From positions 11,399-32,864 of the forward strand of contig NWUY0300034088.1 of NCBI GenBank assembly GCA_004151065.3: a DNA stretch of 21,466 nt, in the 5' to 3' direction. Both the position numbers and the translations under genes were made by a program. Shown here piece by piece: positions 1 to 10,251 of this stretch; position 1 is the first letter of the stretch, and every line of letters begins with the position of its first letter. The stretch comes from Larix sibirica. Lineage: Eukaryota > Streptophyta > Pinopsida > Pinales > Pinaceae. The notes below the pieces were generated by a model, which saw nothing but the letters and a program-made list of their open reading frames with translations, was not told the origin of the DNA and searched no databases.

Positions 1-1
1 A

Positions 2-40
2 AAGAAAGCATTATATGGGTTGAAGCAAGCACCATATAGG
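2..40 (+). pseudogene. Ty1/copia reverse transcriptase fragment at the window edge
   Basis: Frame 2 reads KKALYGLKQAPYR, the strongly conserved block of Ty1/copia reverse transcriptases (usual form KALYGLKQAPRAWY). The match begins at the window edge, so the rest of the copia polymerase presumably lies to the left. After APYR the frame no longer resembles RAWY and soon meets a TAA. Within 25 bases the sequence becomes the gag of an unrelated Ty3/gypsy element, so this is a broken junction and not a working gene. The match is only 13 residues long, but the motif is very distinctive. Confidence 0.75.
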
Positions 41-65
41 GATTTTTAAATACTTTTGGAGAGAT

Positions 66-1470
66 ATGGCTTGGGAGGAGGAAAACACTTTTACTAGAGG
101 GGAAATGATCACCTTTGAGTTTCCAATTCGAAACCTAAGGGCTACACTCTTAGCACAAATGAAAAATATACCTCACTCATCACTGCCAAATTTCCATGGT
201 ATGACAAATGAAGATCCAGACAGATTTCTGTTTGAATTTGATGTCCTATGCAGAAGCTATGATTATGTCGTATAAACTCAGAAATTAAATCTATTCCCAA
301 TGACCTTGAAGAATGAAACACTTCGCTTATTCATGGGGTTGGGGGGAGACGACACATTGACTTGGGAAGAAATGAGGAAGGCTTGCCTGAAGAAATATCA
401 ATATTAAAACAGACACAAATATTAGAAAGAAGCAATCTTCAAAATGTTGCAGCATGAGGATGAAATCCTATAAGACTACATGGAAAGATTCCAGTATAAT
501 TTACAGAGGTCGAAATAGAATGTAGTTGATGAGGAGACATTAAAAATTATGCTATTACATGGGATTAGAGATGACTACATCGAAATCCTAAACTTAATGG
601 GTTCATGAGATATATCTTAGCAGAAACATGAAGATATTTTTGTACTCTGTAGATGATACTCAAGAAATGCTTCTAGACCAAGAGGAGGATCTTGGGACAA
701 AATGACCAGAATTGTTAAAACCTCTAAGGAGGGTAATATAAGGGAAGAAATTAGCAATATGTTGGAGGACTTAAAAACTGACATATTTAGTTCCTTGAGT
801 TCCCAATTGGATGCTTTACATACCAAAAAGAGGCAACAAGAAGAAGATCGCACTTTGGAAAATTTCTACCCCAAATGCAGAAAGAAACACCCTCTAAAGA
901 ATTGTCCATTAGTCAAGGATGAAATTTGCGGGATCTGTGATCAAGAATATGCCACCAAAGACTTCCCTTCTCTTTCATGACTCAAATGTTTTTACACAAA
1001 AGTAGGTGAGGAAGCAGAAACGGTCTGTTTCATATCCCAAAAACACCCATGGAATGGCTCATCCTCCACGTATGGTATTAGACCCTATGCAATCATTTAA
1101 TTCATATTGGAATAATCCACAAGCATCCCAAACATCTCAACCATGGTATTATCCTATACCACAACAACCCTGGATGCATCCACATCCTCAAAATTCTCCA
1201 TGGCAACAAAATTGGCGGAATTATGCCTTTGGAAATCAGCAAGAGATCCACCAACAACCTCCCCAACAATTCCAATTTCCTCCAGTGCATCTACCTCCCC
1301 AACCACAATTAACATTACCCTAGGGAAATCCACCACTAAGGCCAAAACTTCTTTCCCAACCCACCCCTAACCCTAATAATAAGGTCATGCAACCAGCACT
1401 AGATGTAGAACCAACAATAATTCGAACTATTCCATTACCTCCATGGACTACCACGACATTCAAATAAGAT
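66..1470 (+). pseudogene. gag: Ty3/gypsy gag (capsid and nucleocapsid), broken
   Basis: Gag packages element RNA into cytoplasmic particles. The first open stretch (66-275) carries the plant gypsy capsid hallmarks LPNFHG, EDPD, FLFEFDVLCRSYDY. The same frame continues after a TAA with LFPMTLKNETLRLFMGL and TWEEM up to about 400, then runs on to 702-980 through several stops. Two degenerate zinc knuckles follow: 867-905 with C-X2-C-X3-H-X4-C spacing but the first Cys changed to Tyr, and 927-965 with His changed to Tyr and the last Cys changed to Phe. After a frame change, 1006-1323 encodes a Gln/Pro/Trp-rich tail typical of the C-terminal end of this gag type. The end near 1470 is approximate. 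At least five stops and one frame shift make this a pseudogene. Confidence 0.85.
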
Positions 1471-1734
1471 CGGGAGGAACATTAATAAACCAACCTTTCC
1501 TGTAATTACAAAAGAATGCTAAGAATAAGAAGCACCAATAAATATTCTAGATCATTCTGACAACCAACTGCCTGTGTTTGATGTAGAGTTTTCCGTGTCT
1601 GCCCCATCCAAGTTACAACATGTATAAAATAAACAATCTCCTCCATACCTAGAGGATAAACATAGACAAACCACCATCTCAACTAGAATGTGAATTTATG
1701 GGGGGATTATAGAATGTATGTGTGAATGATTCCA

Positions 1735-2326
1735 TTGTTTCAAGCAATTAAATACGTTCCTATATATTCTAAGGCTGTTAGAGAACTATGCTTAAGAAAA
1801 CCATGCAGACTCAATGTAAGGATCCCCAAACAATGTATGTAATTGGTGACTTAGAAGGTATGATGTTAGGAAAAACACTCATAGCTAAATATTTAGACTG
1901 GGAGTCATGTAGTCAAGGTGCAGATCAATAACATTCTCATTCCCCAACACCTTGATTAATTTAGGGTCCTCCATCAACGTAATGACCAAAAAGACAATGG
2001 ATATGCCAGGAATGTCAAATCTTAGAGAAATCCCTACAGTGCTCCAATTGGTAGACCACTCCACAATCAATCCTGATAACATTATTGAAGATGTAGTGAT
2101 CTCTGTGGATTCTTTGGAATATCCTACATATTTAATGATTTTACATACTATGTCTAACTTGAGTGGATATACTTTGATCCTAGCACACCCTTGGATGGCT
2201 ACTATTGATGCTTACATTGGTTGTAGATCAGGGAACATGACAATTTCTCAGGGAACCTCTATCAAAGATTTTACACTATACCCCCTGACAAACCAAATAC
2301 AAAACAAGAATCACTACCCTGGGTAG
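1735..2326 (+). pseudogene. Retropepsin-like protease domain, broken
   Basis: The aspartic protease would cut the Gag-Pol polyprotein inside the particle. An upstream part (about 1735-1950, in changing frames) resembles the linker before the protease, with YSKAVRELCLRKP and a YVIGDLEGMMLGK-type stretch. The open frame 1952-2326 holds the active-site block LINLGSSINVMT, then VLQLVDHSTINPD, EDVVISVDS, YLMILHTMSNLSGY and ILAHPWMATIDAYIGCRSGNM, which is the usual order for plant gypsy proteases. The catalytic Asp of the D-[LT]-G motif is Asn here (codon 1958-1960, AAT). Together with upstream stops this argues against activity. The track's start at TTG 1952 is not a real start, since the domain is part of a polyprotein. 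Confidence 0.8.
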
Positions 2327-2499
2327 AGGGGGACTTGAGTGATGATGAGGATAACACTTGACAGTTTTTTGCAATTGACACAATCAACCAGTTTTGGTCA
2401 ATTCTTGCTCACCAACATAAGAAACAAATCAAATACTCTAGCATATCTTAGCACCTTCTATTCAATAAAAATATCCATTAGATGAACCATCAGCATTTG

Positions 2500-3502
2500 T
2501 TGAATTCACACTTGAGCCCCCTTATAGTATGATAAATGCCACTTAAATAGAAATCGAGGCTAGGAAAATATTGAACCTTCATTCTAAACTTTTAGCTCGA
2601 CAAATAGAACAACTCATTGAAGTGCTACATAAACATAAGAATTCATTCGCTTGGGATTATATAGATATGAAGGGAATCCACCTAGACTTGTGCACCCATC
2701 ATATATACATTAAAGAGGACTCCTGACCCATCTAACAAACCCAGTGCATAATGAAGCCTTCTTTGCACGAGACAATTAAAGAAGAAATCCAAAAATTGAT
2801 GGATTTAAATTTGATATATCCCATTTTAGACAGTCAGTGGGTTTCTACTCTAGTTGTAGTCCCAAATAAGAATGGAAAATGGTGAGTTTGCATGGACTAC
2901 AAAGAACTAAACAAGGCCACCCATAAATATCTTTTCTTGTTTCCATTTATCGATCAAGTTTTGGATACGTTAGCAGGTAAGAAATACTTTTCTTTCTTGT
3001 ACAAATTCAATGGGTACAATCATATCAGAATTTCCCCTAAGGACCAAGAAAAGACCACATTTTCCTACCCATGTGGAACTTATGCTTACCGAGTTTTTCC
3101 TTTTGGGTTTTGTAACGTACCTACCACATTCCAATGATCAATCCTCAGTATATTTTTAGATCTGATTCATGTCTGCATTTTAGCCTATATGGATGACTTC
3201 AATACTTATGGGGATGAGTTTTAGGAAGCATTGAGAAATTTGGATAGAGTACTTCAACAATGTGAGGAAGTGAATCTATCCTTGAGTAGTGATTTTTTTT
3301 TATGTTACTGATAGAGGGTGTTGTGTTGGGCCATAACATTTCATCCACATGCATTAAAGTGGATTCAACCAAAATTCAAGTAATACTTAATTTTCCAGTT
3401 CCACGAACACAAAAAGAGGTATGTAGTTTGTTTGGTTATGTTGGATATTGCAGGCGTTTTATTGAGAATTTTTCAAAAATGGAATGTCCACTATTTTCCT
3501 AA
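2500..3502 (+). pseudogene. pol: Ty3/gypsy reverse transcriptase, broken
   Basis: RT copies element RNA into DNA. From about 2500 the frame shows the N-terminal region LLARQIEQLIEVLHKHKNSF and GIHLDLCTHHIYIKE, then EEIQKLMDLNLIYPI and DSQWVS near 2780-2850. Fingers and palm follow at 2892-3137 with MDYKELNKATHKY, FIDQVLDTLAGKKYFSF, and YPCGTYAYRVFPFGFCNVPTTFQ. The motif C box AYMDDF lies at 3183-3200 and keeps both Asp. The motif A Asp is replaced by Tyr (TAC, 3000-3002, in FLYKFNGYNHI). The connection part is 3302-3502 (EGVVLGHNIS, GYCRRFIENFSKM). Stops at 2883-2885 and after FQ, among others, plus a frame change near the T-run at 3291-3300, break it. Confidence 0.88.
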
Positions 3503-3539
3503 CTGACTAAAAATGTAGATTTTTTCTGGACTAATGCAT

Positions 3540-4043
3540 TTCAACAAGCTTTTGAAATATTAAAGCAGAAATTGTCTACAACCCCAATTCTGAGAGGGCC
3601 TAAATGGTCTCTACCTTTCATCATATCAAGAGATGCCTCCGATACCTCCACTATATAAATATTGGGACCATGGGAAAATTAGAAGCACTATGCTATATAC
3701 TTTATTAGTAAGAATTTGGATCCTGTGAAGCTGAATTACATGGTAATGGAAAATTAATTTCTCATGGTAATTTATGAAGTGAATAAATTTCATCATTACA
3801 TAAATGGATATATGTCATTGTGCATACTGACCATTCAACCGTTTGGTATTTAATGAACAAACCTATCACCAATGGCCGAGTAACTAGATGGCTATTGTTC
3901 CTTCAAGAGTTCTATATCACCATATTGGGAAGACCAGGAAAACACAATCTCATGGAAGATTTTCTTTCCAGGCTAACCGAAAAGGATGGAGCATCTCCTA
4001 TCAAGGACACTTTTCCTCGAACATATTTTAGTAGTGTCTACTA
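3540..4043 (+). pseudogene. pol: Ty3/gypsy RNase H domain, broken
   Basis: RNase H removes element RNA from the RNA-DNA hybrid. Order in the sequence: FQQAFEILKQKLSTTPILRGPKW, LPFIISRDASDTS (the first catalytic Asp region), YAIYFISKNLDPVKLNY, FLMVIYEVNKFHHYINGY. After a frame change the open stretch 3820-4041 follows with HTDHSTVWYLMNKP, GRVTRWLLFLQEF and RPGKHNLMEDFLSRL, the standard end of this domain. TAA or TAG codons interrupt it at about 3656 and 3680 and within MEN*FLMV. It is continuous with RT upstream and is followed by a short linker to integrase. Confidence 0.85.
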
Positions 4044-4179
4044 ACACCCCATGGTTTACATATTTTTCCAACTATTTAACCACAGGAAATATCCCAACAC
4101 ACATTTCACCAAAAGAGCGCTAGATAATTGTCAAACAAAGAAGTAGGTTATGTTGGATCGGAGGCTATCTTTTCTACAT

Positions 4180-5384
4180 TGGACTAGACTTGATAATGCG
4201 GTACTGCATTGGAGAAGATGAAATTTACATCATTTTTAGGACTTGTCATTACGATCCCTGCGGTGGAAATTTTGCAGATAAAAGGATTGCTCACAAGGTG
4301 TTGCAATTAGACTATTATTGGCCCGCTATATTCAAAGATGCGCATAAATATGTAAAAATCCGTGACAATTTCCAGAGGACAACACAACCAATTCAGTCAG
4401 ACGAGATGCCACTTCATACCCAACTCATGGTGGATCCATTTGAAAAGTGGGAACTGGATTTTGTGGGCTCTATCAAACCTCCATCCAGAAAGAAATCATT
4501 CATCCTGGTTTGTATAGACTACATGACGAAGTGTGTAGAATCCAAGGCATTCCCAAGGGAAACATAGAAAGTAGTTTCAGACTTCCTCTATGAAGAGATA
4601 TTTTTTAGATTTTGAGTTCCAAGGGAGATAGTCACCGATGGGGATTAGAATTTACTTCCAAAATCATAAAATCCCTTACATAGAAATATCATATTAAGAA
4701 CAGGGTAACTTCACCTTATCACCCTCAGGCCAACGAGCAGATTGAAGGAACAAACAATATTTTGGATTCTATACTCACAAAAACAATTCAGATCCACCGT
4801 AGGGATTGGGATGATAGATTACTAGAGGATTTGTGGGATTATAGGACAACATGGAGGAGCACCACAGGTCTGAATCCCTATGAAATTGTATATGGGAATT
4901 AGGTCACATTGCCCATAGAGATTGAGCTCAAAAAATTAAGAACTCCACTCTAGCTAGGGATGGATCTAACAGAAGCTCATCAAAATCACTTGAAGCAAAT
5001 CAATGAGCTGGACGAGCTTCACCAAAAATCCATACAACATATTTCTATCGTCCAATAGCAAAGGGCCAAATGGCATGATCAATTCATTAAAAATAAGCAC
5101 TTTAAGGTAAGGGATTGGGCATTACTCTATGATTCTAGATTTAAATATTTCAAAGGTAAACTATGCACTCATTGTCTAGGACCATATGAGATTGAGACAA
5201 TTTATGATAATGGAATGGTCAAACTTTGAACTATTGGCAAAGAAAAAATTCACTCCTGACCAATGATCATCGATTTATGCCATATAAGAAACCATTGTCC
5301 AAAGATGCGTTCATCTGGAACCTTGTTTTCTGTTGGTGTACCAAGGACTTAGAGATAGTTGTCTCGACCTTTGAAGCAGAATGA
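4180..5384 (+). pseudogene. pol: Ty3/gypsy integrase, copy 1, broken
   Basis: Integrase joins element DNA to the chromosome. The open part 4190-4564 has the zinc-finger region (CHYDPCGGNFADKRIAHK, then YYWPAIFKDAHKYV) with both zinc-binding Cys lost (IRDNFQ where CDSCQ is usual). The catalytic core follows, with ELDFVG (first Asp), the TDG second Asp near 4635, and ANEQIEGTN near 4730 for the Glu. Stops lie at 4565-4567, 4613-4615, 4646-4648, 4681-4683 and 4900-4902. A one-base frame change just after TDG moves the reading frame. All of these also occur in copy 2. The tail WALLYDSRFKYFKGKL and GPYEIETIYDNGMVKL is the GKL-type C-terminal domain. The last frame, in the register of HRLMPYKKPLSKD of copy 2, ends at TGA 5382-5384. 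Confidence 0.87.
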
Positions 5385-6151
5385 TAGAAAAAAAGGAATG
5401 TGAAAACTCCTTCTTATGAGTGCAATTTAAAAAAATTGTGAAAACCCCAACAAGGGTGCAATGAGATGCATTTTTCAATTTTCTAATAAATTCTCAAAAA
5501 TATTCTTGTATATAGGTATCTACAATCAGTCGGGAGAAAAAATACATAACATCTACAACTTGAATTTTTCACAGTCAAAATATCTCCGACTAAGTTACAG
5601 AACCTACATAAGTCCTAATAAGATACATTTTTTTTCTTCTGCAAATTGTTTTAAAGAAATTAATACTACCATCCACCAATAATTTCCATTTTTCTCACTG
5701 CTTCATTTGTTATATATGAGAACCCAATCCATAAGTTCCATTAAAATCATTCATCCTCAACCATTACAGAACCACTATAGAACCTTTACAGATTGATCCA
5801 TGAATCTTTCACAAGGCTATCACAACACATGAGTTCTCATCTTTTTCATATTCAAATCTATGTTTCCCTGTGGTTCTAAGTTATAACCACTAAGTCATCA
5901 TTCTTATCCATCCACAGTTCCCTTATCGCTTCCCTAGCCATGTCATAGATTCATTTCTCTTATGCTCACTAATTAGACCATATATACCTCCCACTCCTAT
6001 TATTCCATTACCCATTCAAACACCGTACTACCATTCTTTCCCACTCTTCATATCCCAAATCCTTCCCCTCTCGCTCTATTACTACCCCTACAGTTACCCT
6101 ACAGATTGGGTATGACAATTTTTCAAATTCCATTATGTAGACTGTTTTGGG

Positions 6152-6325
6152 CACTACAGATTCGATAATAGCTGATCCACTACATATCTGAGGCCAAATT
6201 TCAATTGATCCTCTACAGATCTAATGTCAACATATCTACCACACATTACCCTACATATTCAACATCAGTTGATCCACTACAGATCCGACGTCATCATATC
6301 TTCTGCACATTCCACTACATATCCT
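6152..6325 (+). repeat. Degenerate short tandem array, CTACAGAT/CTACATAT units (copy 1)
   Basis: Six related starts occur at about 6152, 6178, 6210, 6248, 6274 and 6312. They alternate CTACAGAT-type and CTACATAT-type cores, usually preceded by GATCCA or a similar group. The spacings are 26, 32, 38, 26 and 38, so they differ by multiples of six. The counterpart in copy 2 is at 16704-16880. Confidence 0.6.
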
Positions 6326-6641
6326 CCATCAGCTATGCAATCATTCCAACACCACTATGAAGGACTTGCACATATTTAAATAATTCATGGTAAATTCACA
6401 ATAGATAAGATGGGGTCCACATCAACATCATCCCATCTTGCAAGAACAAATCCACTTCAAATACTTAGCATCGATCTAGCTCAGGCATGATTGTCACACC
6501 ACCTTCGACATGACCTCCACCACACATTCATTAGAGGAAAGTTAGGTATGTAATCCACATCGCATCTTATAATTAGAGAATACATGAAGGATAAACCACT
6601 AATTACGATGATAACCATGGACCCAAGGACGTGCCAAAACC

Positions 6642-6660
6642 TTGGTTTGGGGGAGGGAAA
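6642..6660 (+). promoter_or_regulatory. Internal polypurine tract (copy 1)
   Basis: TTGGTTTGGGGGAGGGAAA has the form of a plant LTR-element polypurine tract, the RNA primer for plus-strand DNA synthesis. It lies 2 kb before the tract next to the LTR and shares the TTGGTT(T)GGGGGAG core with it, so it may be a central tract or the relic of an older 3' end. Confidence 0.55.
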
Positions 6661-6988
6661 AGCATGCTAAATCTAGCAGAAGTTTCCAATTTTGCATCCA
6701 ATAGCTAAAATTAACATAGATATCCCACATACATACAAATTTCCTTCATTAAAACAATTATAGAACTCGTAGTTTCCATGATATATCTTGCTAGAAAACT
6801 ATGATTGGAAATGGCAATTCCTTCTCCCCCTCATTTTTGAGATGACCATATCACTATATTTTTCCTATTTGCATTTCAAAATCCTCAGTCTCTACCAGAA
6901 CTTCCAAGTAAATCCCAAATAGATTACAGGTCAAGTCCTGCATTCTACTAGCGTGATGGAATTTCCATCCTGAAGCGAATGAGAAAAC

Positions 6989-7851
6989 ATGGACTTGATT
7001 TGCAAGAATAAGGAAGTGAAAAGTATCTTCAAAAAATAAGGTTGGATGATATATTTCAAGAATCTACGAAGAAGTGACAGGGAGTTAGCTATGGAATTCG
7101 CAAGGTAATACACACAATCGGTTGCAGAGGTTAGAGGTATGCAAATCCAAGTGGATGAATATGTAATCTCCAGGATTATGGGCCTGCCCCAAGAGGGATA
7201 TAGATGATTTGAGCATAGAATGTTAATGAAGCCACTTAAAGAGGAATTTTTAGAACCAGTGGAAAAAGTACAAGGGACTGAGAAAGGAACCCAAAGGAGT
7301 TCCCTTCCGACACCATGGGATGAGTTAGTCCTCTATATTCTCAAATTTATCACTTGTGAGGGTATGTTTAGTTTTTTATATGGCTATAATTTTAAAATTT
7401 TGAACCACCTCAGACACCATAAGTGTATCAATATACCATATTTTTTATGTAAATATTTGGATTTAATAAGCAGAATGGTGAAGGAAAACAATAATCCTGA
7501 GACCAACTTGGTCCACCATAGACTAACTCGACTACTAGTCGAAGATACATTGCAGAAGGTCAATCAAATGTGGGATATTTTCATAGAAAATCCTCCCTCA
7601 CTTGAATTTGGTTACTGAGGGGAGGTCAAAACTGGTATGGGATGCAACTCCCACAAATACAATAGTTTGAAAATCAAGGAAGAGGAAATCACGAAGAGAG
7701 ACTCCTGTTGAACCATCCGCTCGACCAAGAACTCGGTTAAGGACCGCCATTTTCATAGAACGTGAAACTTAGGAAGTAGCGGCAGTCAAGGATAAGGTTT
7801 TTGAAGCTGAAAATATTGGAGGTTCTACAGCATAGGTGGAGACCGAATAAA
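6989..7851 (+). pseudogene. Accessory ORF, N-terminal half, copy 1, broken
   Basis: From ATG 6989 the frame reads MDLICKNKEVKSIFKK, then (after TAA) GWMIYFKNLRRS, SVAEVRGMQIQVDEYVISRIMGLPQEGYR, a TGA at 7205-7207, then an open stretch to TGA 7616-7618 with RSSLPTPWDELVLYILKFITCEG, LNHLRHHKCINIPY and LVHHRLTRLLVEDTLQK. The pattern VRG...I..IMGLP..G resembles the 'putative plant transposon protein' domain found in accessory ORFs of plant gypsy elements. This is a resemblance from memory, not a search result. The part after 7618 turns basic (SRKR-type) and ends at the deletion point near 7851. The product's role is unknown. Compared with copy 2 there are a 15-base loss near 7608 and extra stops. 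Confidence 0.65.
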
Positions 7852-8649
7852 TTCTCTGTATTTTTGAAGGAACAATTGATATCCTTAAGAATCAAAGTAG
7901 TAGCATTAGAATATGAGGACCATATTGAAACACAAGACCAATTCTTACAAGCCTTCTCGAGGGGTAATGAGGAGGAACAAGATCTACTATGTGAATTATA
8001 CTTACACATTTTGGTTATGGTAAACTATGATGATTGGGATCCTAATCCCTATGTTGGAGATGTGCAACTTCAAGCATTCATGTCCTTCATGAGGAATCAA
8101 TTGAAATGGAATAGCTTTGCATCCTTTTTAGAGTTTACTGAATGGGAGGATATTGTATGGGTGAGGAGTTCTCCTGCACCTGAAAAATTGTTTATAGAAA
8201 GGAGAAAAGTCATGCAAGACCAATCATTCATCTCTCTATTTGAAGTAGCTCAGAATACCGTTATTAGTGCATGTAACGATTGCGTACCTCTTCATAGATT
8301 GGAAGCTATGCTATGCTTGAGAAGAAGGATTGGAGTTCTTGATTCTAAACTAAAAAAGAAGGAACCTTTCACTAACATGAGGTTTGAAAAATCACTAGAA
8401 CACTTAACTCTCTATATTAACTTCCTTAAGGTGCACACAACCAATTTGATTAGGTTTAGGTTTCATTTTCCCATATTTTGGATCCCTATTTTAGAGAAAG
8501 TGGATGATGAGTTATGGTACCTTGTCATTAAACATGTAGGGTTCTATATAGTAGTTGAAAGAGGCTACTCTTCATATAGATGGAGAGATGAGTGCTGGTT
8601 AGGCACATTAAGGACCTCTAACAGTGAGGTAGAGTCTTGTTTTGCATAG
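7852..8649 (+). pseudogene. Accessory ORF, C-terminal half, copy 1 (5' end deleted)
   Basis: An open frame spans 7801-8649, but its first 17 codons are read out of the element's own frame and are joined to the rest only by a deletion of about 736 bp seen against copy 2. The genuine part starts with SVFLKEQLISLRIK and runs through HIETQDQFLQAFSRGNEEE, DVQLQAFMSFMRNQLKW, FLEFTEWEDIVWVR, LEAMLCLRRRI, LTLYINFLK and GYSSYRWRDECWLGTL. It is a charged, probably helical protein with no membrane segment or signal peptide, so it does not look like an envelope protein. About 265 residues align to copy 2 with roughly 30 differences. Function unknown. Confidence 0.65.
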
Positions 8650-8664
8650 GGATATGCAAAATAT

Positions 8665-8687
8665 TTGGTTGGGGGGAGATGAAGAGT
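8665..8687 (+). promoter_or_regulatory. 3' polypurine tract, copy 1
   Basis: TTGGTTGGGGGGAGATGAAGAG lies 15 bases after the accessory-ORF stop and directly before a TG that would open the LTR. Its position and G-rich purine run fit the plus-strand primer of a retrotransposon. The same tract stands at 19964 in copy 2. Confidence 0.7.
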
Positions 8688-10251
8688 TGTAGATATGTCA
8701 TTATCAAATACCCCTTTTAATGCCTTTTTCCTATCATTTTCTACCTTCATGACTGCACTAATATCTTTTTATATCATCCTCACACTTTTAGCGTTAGTAT
8801 GAAGTCAATCATGTTCTTTGAATATTTGTTGATTATTTGATGTTTTGGTGTGTGGTTATGTACTTAAAAATGGCCTAACAAGATTGTGGTGTTGTAAGTC
8901 TATTTATTGTCATAGGTTTAGAAGATGCATAACCAACCTACAGATTGGTTCTGCAGCTATTGGGGGGATCTACAAAAACGTTCCAGGTTTTGTATCTCAA
9001 TGACTCAATGAAAAACCGGTTCCAGCATCATGTGCCAGTTGGAATACCACATCAGCACCTGAATCGTAGCTCATAACCACCAACTTGATTATGTTATGTA
9101 TCTAATAAAACTATTTTATTTGATTTAGATGATTATGGAAGGATGAGTTAGATCGGCATGCTATGTTTTGTATTTTGTTGTAACAAGATGGACACATACC
9201 CTTAGTTGTTTCCATCTTTCTCATTATGGACAATTTTAGACTCATTCTATGTGTATAAATGGGATCAATCTCCTCTTGGGGAGGCTAGCCAAAAGATTGA
9301 ATTGATTTGTGCACATCAGTTGAATACTCTGTTATTTTAATAGAATCTCTGCTATTGGTTCATGCCTGTATGCACTAAGTTTCATGTGAGTGTTGGAATT
9401 ACCAGTCACTATCTTCAGAGGAAGGCCCCTCTTAGTCGAGGAGAGCTGGATATAGTTCTAATTTTTGTAGGTTTGTCTCCATGTGATTTGATTTTGATAG
9501 ATTTAATGAGTGGATGCTTTATTTTTATTGGTGTGGAAGTTAATTGATTCATAGATTAAGTTTTCTTATTGTATCTGATTCCTGTAGTAAATTGTGTGAG
9601 ATTGAGTGGGAAATGATGTTATTCTAGAACTAATAAGTAATGACATATTGGAAAGAACAGTTAAATTCCTGTAGGTTTACTGATTTCTCATTGATAGTCA
9701 ATTTTATAATTTCCTACATATGTTTTAATATAAATTCCGTAGATGTTTGATTTATTGTTGATTCATTGCTTCTACAGGTTTGATAGATAGATTATTAGTG
9801 GTTTTATTTTATGCATGGTTATATAAGAAATAATTTCATTTGGTCACCACCTTAGGAATTAATTTTGCAATAGTTTATATTGTTAATTTTCTACAAGTGT
9901 GGGTTGATCTAGGGCTTTGCTTTTCTGCTTTGAACTCCTATACCAGATAGTATTTTATTTCTTGCAATTAGTTGATTTAATAGAATTGGTTAAAGATTTC
10001 CTTTCTAGGATTGTTAATTCTTTTTTATGGGCTTTAAAATAAAACTACAACCTCATGCTTTAGCAACCAACTTAAGTTTCAGTGTCTGACATATACTTTG
10101 TTCAGTAACTCGAAAGTTTACAAAACACCTAGTTGATAATTAATGACACTTTCTTAGTTGGTCTTATGCGTAATTGGAAGGACAATTAAAAAGACCATAA
10201 GTGGGCATTAATGGATGTCTATCCCAATCAATCCTAACCAAACTATAAATT
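8688..10251 (+). repeat. Presumed 3' LTR of copy 1 (right end not defined)
   Basis: The stretch starts TGTAGATATG right after the polypurine tract. It has no coding potential and contains a promoter-like TATAAAT at 9254-9260 followed by an inverted repeat (CCTC-TTGG-GAGG, near 9274). It aligns throughout with 19987-21466, apart from 87 bp present only here (about 9588-9674). The right limit is where the alignment with copy 2 is cut by the window end. A possible TGT...ACA end is near 10469, but I cannot confirm it because no second LTR of the same element is in view. Confidence 0.6.
9254..9260 (+). promoter_or_regulatory. TATA box of the LTR promoter, copy 1
   Basis: TATAAAT stands about 565 bases into the presumed LTR, where the U3/R border is expected. 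It is kept as TATAAAA at 20555-20561 in copy 2. Confidence 0.5.

Larger units (their letters stand above)
5385..6988 (+). other. Non-coding spacer between pol and the accessory ORF, copy 1
   Basis: No frame here shows a recognisable protein. The plus strand is pyrimidine-rich around 5900-6120 and contains a degenerate short-repeat array (6152-6325) and a polypurine tract (6642-6657). The whole stretch recurs in copy 2 at 15928-17540 with about 95 % identity by eye, so it belongs to the element. The open frame at 5461-5682 is not convincing: it has low-complexity composition and is not kept as an open frame of the same length in copy 2. A long untranslated spacer at this place is common in Athila/Tat elements. 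Confidence 0.7.
66..10251 (+). mobile_element. Degenerate Ty3/gypsy (Athila/Tat-like) retrotransposon, copy 1, no 5' LTR seen
   Basis: Gag, protease, reverse transcriptase, RNase H and integrase occur in the gypsy order (integrase after RNase H), followed by a long spacer, an accessory ORF, a polypurine tract and LTR-like sequence. The large distance between integrase and the 3' polypurine tract, with an extra ORF inside it, and the RT and integrase tail style fit the Athila/Tat group. Every domain carries stops or frame changes. No 5' LTR or primer-binding site lies upstream of gag, where a copia fragment sits directly against it. The right end given is the last base that can be aligned with copy 2 before the window stops. 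The real LTR end may lie further right. Confidence 0.85.

Noticed and set aside
5461-5682. 73-codon open frame behind integrase
   Set aside because: Composition is low-complexity, the equivalent stretch of copy 2 is not kept as the same open frame, and no domain is visible.
9362-9547. 61-codon open frame, repeated at 20664-20849
   Set aside because: It lies inside the presumed LTR downstream of the TATA box. Being open in both copies reflects common descent, not coding.
8688-10251. Env-like gene at the 3' end of the element
   Set aside because: The only long frame behind pol ends at 8649 and has no signal peptide or membrane segment. The sequence after it is non-coding LTR.
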